From positions 1 to 13,507 of the forward strand of contig JPYW01000946.1 of the NCBI GenBank assembly GCA_000759655.1: a DNA stretch of 13,507 nt, read 5' to 3'. Source of the DNA: Acidicaldus organivorans. GTDB taxonomy: Bacteria; Pseudomonadota; Alphaproteobacteria; Acetobacterales; Acetobacteraceae. A program made the position numbers and the translations under genes. The notes under the pieces are model-generated. The model was not told the DNA's origin. It made no database searches and was given only the letters and a program-made list of their open reading frames with translations. This document shows positions 8,579 through 13,507 of this stretch, in pieces; the stretch's first letter is position 1; each line of letters opens with the position of its first letter.

Positions 8579-9242
8579 ACCGCTCCAGAATCCGTTGCGG
8601 GCGCGGCACGAAGCGCTCATCCCGGCGCTCGAGGCGCTCTCTGGCGTCCTTCGCGTCTATTTCGAGACGGACGAACTCGTGGCGTTGGTGGCACGCCACT
8701 CGCTCCTCGAGGTGGTGCGCACGCTCCGTGATGATCCGCGTTTCGCCTTCGAGCAGCTCATGGAACTCTGCGGCGTGGATTGGCCGGAGCGTGAGGAACG
8801 GTTCGACGTCGTCTATAATCTCCTCTCGGTGAGCCACAACCAGCGCCTGCGCGTCATCGTCACCTGTCCCGAGGGCGGCGCGGTGCCGTCGGTGCACACG
8901 ATCTGGCCTGCCGCCACCTGGTGGGAGCGTGAGGCCTGGGACCTCTTCGGCATCCTGTTTTCGGACCAGCCCGATCACCGGCGCATCCTCACCGATTACG
9001 GATTCGAGGGGCACCCGCTGCGCAAGGACTTCCCGCTCACCGGCTATGTCGAGCTCCGCTATGACGAGGAGCGCAAATCGGTGGTCTATGAGCCGGTGAA
9101 GCTGACCCAGGAGTTCCGCAATTTCGATTTCATTTCGCCCTGGGAAGGGATACTCACCCTGCCCGGGGACGAGAAAGTGCACGAGAAGCGGGTGAGGCCG
9201 GCCGCTACTTCCGCAGGGCAGGCTGGTGCGGAGAAAGGATGA
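8571..9242 (+). CDS. nuoC: NADH-quinone oxidoreductase subunit C
   Basis: NuoC (30 kDa subunit) is a peripheral-arm scaffold protein packing against NuoD and NuoB; it binds no cofactor. The product is 223 residues. The family signature runs through about 119-155: [12 protein letters not shown], then [20 protein letters not shown]. The start is GTG 8571, inside the end of nuoB, with GGGGAG (8557-8562) eight bases upstream; no ATG fits the conserved N-terminus, and the frame open further upstream is only a shadow within nuoB. The C-terminal 20 or so residues (Ala/Gly/Lys-rich) are variable. It is a separate gene from nuoD, unlike the fused nuoCD of E. coli. Confidence 0.95.
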   Translation: MAEPLQNPLRARHEALIPALEALSGVLRVYFETDELVALVARHSLLEVVRTLRDDPRFAFEQLMELCGVDWPEREERFDVVYNLLSVSHNQRLRVIVTCPEGGAVPSVHTIWPAATWWEREAWDLFGILFSDQPDHRRILTDYGFEGHPLRKDFPLTGYVELRYDEERKSVVYEPVKLTQEFRNFDFISPWEGILTLPGDEKVHEKRVRPAATSAGQAGAEKG

Positions 9243-9246
9243 GGGC

Positions 9247-10458
9247 ATGGCGAGCGAGGTAAAGGACGCCGCGAGCGGGCGGCGGGTGGTCGAGTTCGAC
9301 AGCCACGCCGTCAATTTCGGACCGCAGCATCCGGCGGCGCATGGCGTGCTCCGTCTCATCCTGGAAATGGATGGCGAGGTGGTGGAGCGCGCCGATCCCC
9401 ATATCGGGCTTCTCCATCGCGGCACCGAGAAACTCATCGAATACAAGACCTATCTGCAGGCGGTGCCCTATTTCGACCGCCTCGACTACGTCTCGCCGAT
9501 GTGCGAGGAGCACGCCTACGCGCTCGCCGTGGAGAAACTGCTCGGCATCGAGGCGCCGGAACGGGCCAAGTGGATCCGCACCCTGTTTGCCGAGATCACC
9601 CGCATCCTCAACCACCTGCTCAACCTCACCACCTACGCGCTTGACGTTGGCGCCATCACCCCGCCGCTCTGGGGGTTCGAAGAACGCGAGAAGCTGCTCG
9701 AGTTCCACGAAGCCGCTTCCGGGGCGCGGTTCCATGCCAATTATTTCCGTCCCGGCGGCGTGGCGAAGGATCTCCCCGCCGGGCTCGAGGAGCGGATCGC
9801 CGCCTGGGCCGAGGCCTTCCCCAAATTCATCGACGAACTCGAGGAACTGCTTACCAACAATCCGATCTGGAAACAGCGCACCGTCGATATCGGCGTCATC
9901 TCCGCCAAGGATGCGCTGGCCTGGGGGTTCTCCGGGCCGTGTCTCCGCGCAAGCGGGGTGCCGTGGGATCTCCGCCGTGCCCAGCCCTATGACATGTATG
10001 ACCGCGTCTCCTTCCAGATCCCGGTGGGCAAGAACGGCGATTGCTACGACCGCTATCTCGTCCGCGTCATGGAGATGCGCGAGAGCGTGAAGATCATCAG
10101 GCAGTGCCTGGCCCAGATGAAACGGGGGCCGGTCAAGGTGCAGGACCACAAGATCTCGCCGCCGCCGCGCAGCGAAATGAAGCGCTCGATGGAGGCGCTC
10201 ATCCACCACTTCAAGCTCTACACCGAGGGCTATCACGTCCCGCCTGGGGCGACCTACACGGTGGTGGAAAGCCCCAAGGGCGAGTTCGGCGTCTATCTCG
10301 TGGCGGATGGCAGCAACCGTCCCTATCGCTGCAAGATCCGTCCCACCGGGTTCTCGCATCTCCAGGCCATCGATCACATGGCGCGCGGGCACCTGCTCGC
10401 CGACGCGGTGGCGATCATCGGCTCGCTCGATGTCGTTTTCGGTGAAATCGATCGTTGA
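9247..10458 (+). CDS. nuoD: NADH-quinone oxidoreductase subunit D
   Basis: NuoD (49 kDa subunit) forms most of the quinone-binding pocket together with NuoB and is distantly related to the large subunit of NiFe hydrogenases. The product is 403 residues. GPQHPAAHG (25-33) gives His32, and RLDYVSPM gives Tyr81. By spacing these correspond to the His38/Tyr87 pair that contacts the quinone head in the Thermus enzyme. The family signature [14 protein letters not shown] is at 52-65. ATG 9247 has AAAGGA (9234-9239) seven bases upstream; GTG 9226 in frame lies within nuoC and lacks support. It starts four bases after the nuoC stop. Confidence 0.97.
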   Translation: MASEVKDAASGRRVVEFDSHAVNFGPQHPAAHGVLRLILEMDGEVVERADPHIGLLHRGTEKLIEYKTYLQAVPYFDRLDYVSPMCEEHAYALAVEKLLGIEAPERAKWIRTLFAEITRILNHLLNLTTYALDVGAITPPLWGFEEREKLLEFHEAASGARFHANYFRPGGVAKDLPAGLEERIAAWAEAFPKFIDELEELLTNNPIWKQRTVDIGVISAKDALAWGFSGPCLRASGVPWDLRRAQPYDMYDRVSFQIPVGKNGDCYDRYLVRVMEMRESVKIIRQCLAQMKRGPVKVQDHKISPPPRSEMKRSMEALIHHFKLYTEGYHVPPGATYTVVESPKGEFGVYLVADGSNRPYRCKIRPTGFSHLQAIDHMARGHLLADAVAIIGSLDVVFGEIDR

Positions 10459-10467
10459 GGCCCCATT

Positions 10468-11124
10468 ATGAAACCGGCATTCGATCCGCTTCATCCGACT
10501 GAACACGTTTCCTTCGCCTTCGATGCCGAGAGTGAGGCGGCGATCGCCAAGATCCTCGCCAAATACCCGGAAGGGCGGAAGGCGAGCGCGGTGGTGCCGC
10601 TGCTCGATCTCGCCCAGCGCCAGATGAAGCGCAACACCGGCAGCGCCTGGGTGCCGTGCGCAGCGATGGATACGATCGCCGAACGTCTCGGCATGGCAAA
10701 GATCCGGGTCTATGAGGTCGCCACGTTCTACTCGATGTTCAACCTCAAGCCGGTCGGCCGCTGGCATCTGCAGGTCTGCACCACCACGCCCTGCTGGCTG
10801 CGCGGCTCGGACGAGGTGGTGGCCGCCTGCAAGAAAGTCACCGGCATCACCCATTTCGGTGGCACCTCGGAGGATGGTCTTTTCACGCTGAGCGAGGTCG
10901 AATGCCTTGGCGCCTGCGTTAACGCGCCGATTTTGCAGATCAACGACGATTTCTACGAAGACATGGATGGCAAGGCGGCGGAACGGATCCTCGAGGCCCT
11001 CAAACGGGGCGAGCCGCCGCCCCCGCCGGGATCGGTGATTGGTCGGCGGGCCTCCGAGCCCTGGCCGGAAGAGACGCAGGCAACGGCGAACGCAGCGGAC
11101 GGGTCGGCCGAACATGCTGAGTGA
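10468..11124 (+). CDS. nuoE: NADH-quinone oxidoreductase subunit E
   Basis: NuoE (24 kDa subunit) has a thioredoxin-like fold holding the [2Fe-2S] cluster N1a and sits beside the FMN subunit NuoF. The product is 218 residues. The four ligands are Cys104 and Cys109 (CTTTPC) and Cys146 and Cys150 (ECLGAC). The N-terminal helical part includes [10 protein letters not shown] (82-91). After about residue 181 comes a Pro-rich and then polar tail (EPPPPPGSV onward) of about 37 residues that is probably disordered and not conserved. ATG 10468 follows the nuoD stop by nine bases with GAGG at 10457-10460. Its end overlaps nuoF by 11 bases. Confidence 0.96.
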   Translation: MKPAFDPLHPTEHVSFAFDAESEAAIAKILAKYPEGRKASAVVPLLDLAQRQMKRNTGSAWVPCAAMDTIAERLGMAKIRVYEVATFYSMFNLKPVGRWHLQVCTTTPCWLRGSDEVVAACKKVTGITHFGGTSEDGLFTLSEVECLGACVNAPILQINDDFYEDMDGKAAERILEALKRGEPPPPPGSVIGRRASEPWPEETQATANAADGSAEHAE

Positions 11125-12403
11125 CAAGGACCGCATTTTCACCAATCTCTACGGCCGCGAGGACTGGCGCCTTCCCGGCGCGCGCAAGCGGGGCGACTGG
11201 GACGGCACCGCCGCGATCCTCGCCCGCGGACGTGACGCGATCATCAACGAGGTCAAGGCCTCGGGCCTGCGCGGGCGGGGCGGGGCGGGGTTCCCGACCG
11301 GCGTCAAATGGTCGTTCATGCCGAAACAATCCGACGGACGGCCCGCCTATCTCGTGGTCAACGCCGATGAGAGCGAGCCCGGCACCTGCAAGGACCGCGA
11401 CATCATCCGCCATGAGCCGCACAAGCTGATCGAGGGCTGCCTGATCGCCTCCTTCGCCATCGGCGCGCATGCTTGCTACATCTACATCCGCGGCGAGTTC
11501 TACAACGAGGCGCAGCGTCTGCAGGCAGCGATCGACGAAGCCTATGAGGCGGGGCTGCTCGGCCGCAATGCCTGCGGCAGCGGCTGGGATTTCGACCTCT
11601 ACCTCCATCGCGGCGCCGGGGCCTATATCTGCGGCGAGGAGACGGCGCTGATCGAAAGCCTCGAAGGCAAGAAGGGCATGCCGCGCCTCAAGCCGCCCTT
11701 CCCCGCTGCCGCCGGTCTCTATGGCTGCCCGACCACGGTCAACAATGTCGAGAGCATCGCGGTGGTCCCCACCATCCTCCGCCGCGGCGCGGCCTGGTTT
11801 GCCGGGCTCGGCCGGCCGCAGAACACCGGGACCAAGGTTTTCTGCATCTCCGGGCACGTCAACAAACCGTGCAATGTCGAGGAGGAACTCGGCATTCCGC
11901 TCCGCGAGCTGATCGAACGTTACGCAGGTGGTGTGCGCGGCGGATGGGACAATCTGCTCGCCGTCATTCCGGGCGGCTCCAGCGTGCCGGTCTTGCCGAA
12001 ATCGATCTGTGATACGGTGCTGATGGATTTCGACAGCCTGCGCGAGGTCAGGAGCGGGCTCGGCACCGCGGCGGTGATCGTGATGGACCGCTCGACCGAC
12101 ATCGTGAAGGCGATCGCGCGGCTCTCCAAATTCTACATGCACGAGAGCTGCGGCCAGTGCACCCCCTGCCGCGAGGGGACCGGCTGGCTGAAGCGGATGA
12201 TGGATCGTATGGTGAAGGGCGAGGCGGAGCTCGAGGAGATCGATCTCCTCGAACAGGTGACGCGCCAGATCGAGGGACATACCATCTGCGCGCTTGGCGA
12301 TGCGGCGGCCTGGCCGGTGCAGGGCCTGATCCGCCATTTCCGGCCCGAGCTCGAAGCGCGCATCCAGGCCTATCAGGCGCGCACCCGGCAGGCGGCGGAG
12401 TGA
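11114..12403 (+). CDS. nuoF: NADH-quinone oxidoreductase subunit F, NADH/FMN-binding
   Basis: NuoF (51 kDa subunit) binds NADH and FMN and passes electrons into the iron-sulfur chain through cluster N3. The product is 429 residues. The Gly-rich nucleotide region [13 protein letters not shown] is at 51-63 and the FMN-contact motif [14 protein letters not shown] at 83-96. [19 protein letters not shown] follows at 167-185. The N3 [4Fe-4S] ligands are Cys346, Cys349 and Cys352 ([15 protein letters not shown]) plus Cys392 (TICALGD). ATG 11114 matches the family start ([14 protein letters not shown]); the upstream open part of the frame is the nuoE tail in another frame. The Shine-Dalgarno is weak (GGACGGG, 11097-11103), so translation is probably coupled to nuoE, which it overlaps by 11 bases. 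Confidence 0.97.
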   Translation: MLSDKDRIFTNLYGREDWRLPGARKRGDWDGTAAILARGRDAIINEVKASGLRGRGGAGFPTGVKWSFMPKQSDGRPAYLVVNADESEPGTCKDRDIIRHEPHKLIEGCLIASFAIGAHACYIYIRGEFYNEAQRLQAAIDEAYEAGLLGRNACGSGWDFDLYLHRGAGAYICGEETALIESLEGKKGMPRLKPPFPAAAGLYGCPTTVNNVESIAVVPTILRRGAAWFAGLGRPQNTGTKVFCISGHVNKPCNVEEELGIPLRELIERYAGGVRGGWDNLLAVIPGGSSVPVLPKSICDTVLMDFDSLREVRSGLGTAAVIVMDRSTDIVKAIARLSKFYMHESCGQCTPCREGTGWLKRMMDRMVKGEAELEEIDLLEQVTRQIEGHTICALGDAAAWPVQGLIRHFRPELEARIQAYQARTRQAAE

Positions 12404-12409
12404 GGAGAG

Positions 12410-13507
12410 ATGGTCAAGGTCATCATCGACGGCATCGAGGTTGACGTCCCCGCCGGCGCCTCCGTCCTGCAGGCCGCCGAACTCGCCGGCAAGGAGATCC
12501 CCCGCTTCTGCTATCACGACAAATTGTCGGTCGCCGGCAATTGCCGGATGTGCCTGGTCGAGATCGAAAAAAGCCCGAAACCGCAGGCTTCCTGCGCGCT
12601 CCCGGTGAGCGAGGGCATGGTGGTGCATACCGACAGCCCCCTGGTGCGCCAGGCGCGGCGCGGGGTGATGGAATTCCTCCTCATCAATCACCCGCTCGAC
12701 TGCCCGATCTGCGATCAGGGCGGTGAATGCGACCTCCAGGACCAGGCTTTTGGCTACGGGCTCGATCATTCCCGCTACCGTGAGCCGAAACGGGCGGTGA
12801 AGGACAAGGAGCTCGGCCCCCTGATCAAGACGGTGATGACGCGCTGCATCCTGTGCACGCGCTGTGTCCGTTTCGCTGCCGAAATCGCCGGGGTGCCGGA
12901 AGTGGGGGCACTCGGCCGCGGCGAGGACATGGAGATCACCGCCGCCATCGAGAAGTCGCTGAGCTCGGAACTCTCCGGCAATCTGATCGACGTCTGCCCG
13001 GTGGGCGCGCTCACCGCCAAACCTTACGCCTTCGTCGCCCGCCCCTGGGAGCTCAACAAGACGGACGGGATCGACGTCTTCGATGCGCTCGGCAGCAACA
13101 TCCGCATCGACTCGCGCGGCGGAGAGGTGCTGCGCGTGCTGCCGCGGCTCAATGACGACGTCAACGAAGAGTGGATTTCCGACAAGTCCCGCTTCGCCAT
13201 CGATGGGCTCAAGCACCGCCGTCTCGACCGCCCGTGGATACGAAAGGAGGGCAAGCTCGTCCCCGCCTCCTGGCGTGAGGCGTTCGATGCCATCGCCCGC
13301 CGCCTGAGCGGGGTGCGCGGCAGCCGGATCGGCGCGGTGGCGGGCGATCTCGTCGATGCCGAGAGCCTCGTGGCGCTCAAGGATCTGATGACGCGGCTCG
13401 GGGCGGAGCATCTCGAGTGCCGCCAGGACGGGGCGCGGCTCGATCCGACGGCACGGCCCTTCTATCTCTTCAACAGCACCATCGCCGGGATCGAGGAGGC
13501 GGATGCG
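12410..13507 (+). CDS. nuoG: NADH-quinone oxidoreductase subunit G (partial, runs off window)
   Basis: NuoG (75 kDa subunit) conducts electrons from NuoF towards NuoB. Only the first 366 codons are present; the family is usually about 680-700 residues in alphaproteobacteria. Cluster ligands: N1b with Cys34, Cys45, Cys48, Cys62; N5 with His94, Cys98, Cys101, Cys107 ([14 protein letters not shown]); N4 with Cys146, Cys149, Cys152 (CILCTRC) and Cys196. The region after 210 ([18 protein letters not shown]) begins the molybdopterin-oxidoreductase-like domain, with no CxxCxxxC motif, so the extra N7 cluster of the E. coli and Thermus proteins is absent. ATG 12410 is six bases after the nuoF stop; AGGAG (12403-12407) is only two bases away, a tight spacing, but [16 protein letters not shown] fits the family start. 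Confidence 0.97.
   Translation, partial: MVKVIIDGIEVDVPAGASVLQAAELAGKEIPRFCYHDKLSVAGNCRMCLVEIEKSPKPQASCALPVSEGMVVHTDSPLVRQARRGVMEFLLINHPLDCPICDQGGECDLQDQAFGYGLDHSRYREPKRAVKDKELGPLIKTVMTRCILCTRCVRFAAEIAGVPEVGALGRGEDMEITAAIEKSLSSELSGNLIDVCPVGALTAKPYAFVARPWELNKTDGIDVFDALGSNIRIDSRGGEVLRVLPRLNDDVNEEWISDKSRFAIDGLKHRRLDRPWIRKEGKLVPASWREAFDAIARRLSGVRGSRIGAVAGDLVDAESLVALKDLMTRLGAEHLECRQDGARLDPTARPFYLFNSTIAGIEEADA

Noticed and set aside
11000..13411. Very long antisense open frame (about 800 codons) opposite nuoF/nuoG, and similar ones opposite lon, clpX and nuoD
   Set aside because: High GC at third codon positions leaves antisense frames open. The sense frames encode clearly recognisable proteins, while the antisense translations are Arg/His/Leu/Asp-rich with no recognisable domain or ribosome-binding site.

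Overview
The window reads as ordinary chromosome of a GC-rich alphaproteobacterium, most likely Rhodospirillales/Acetobacterales-like. That placement is inferred from protein character and gene order, without a database search. All genes are on the + strand, closely packed, intact and uniform in codon use. I see no insertion sequence, prophage, CRISPR array or other sign of transfer.

Left half (211-7117): tRNA-Leu(UAG), then tig, clpP, clpX, lon and a HU gene. This is the protein-quality-control block that also occurs in this order in E. coli (tig-clpP-clpX-lon-hupB). Trigger factor meets chains leaving the ribosome. ClpXP and Lon are the cytosolic ATP-dependent proteases. HU is a nucleoid protein and, in other bacteria, a Lon substrate. 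Each gene after tig appears to have its own promoter. The candidates before clpX and lon both look like heat-shock (sigma-32, RpoH) promoters, and the lon leader can fold so that its ribosome-binding site sits in a small hairpin. A perfect 12-bp-stem terminator closes lon before HU.

Middle (7118-7597): a short tandem repeat, tRNA-Val(UAC), tRNA-Asp(GUC) and a 173-base spacer leading to the respiratory operon.

Right half (7598-13507): nuoA-B-C-D-E-F-G, the start of the operon for NADH:quinone oxidoreductase (complex I). NuoC and NuoD are separate genes, as in alphaproteobacteria and mitochondria (fused in E. coli). NuoG is cut by the window edge; its visible part has ligands for N1b, N5 and N4 but none for N7, the mitochondrial-type pattern. 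Genes are 4-39 bases apart or overlap by 8-11 bases, so one transcript is expected. NuoE/F/G form the NADH-oxidising arm, NuoB/C/D the quinone-facing connection, and NuoA is a membrane subunit.

I found no previously undescribed system. The points worth a second look are regulatory: the two heat-shock-type promoters, the lon leader hairpins, the palindrome at the predicted HU transcript start, two unrelated short tandem duplications, and tig lying 36 bases behind a tRNA with no terminator between them.
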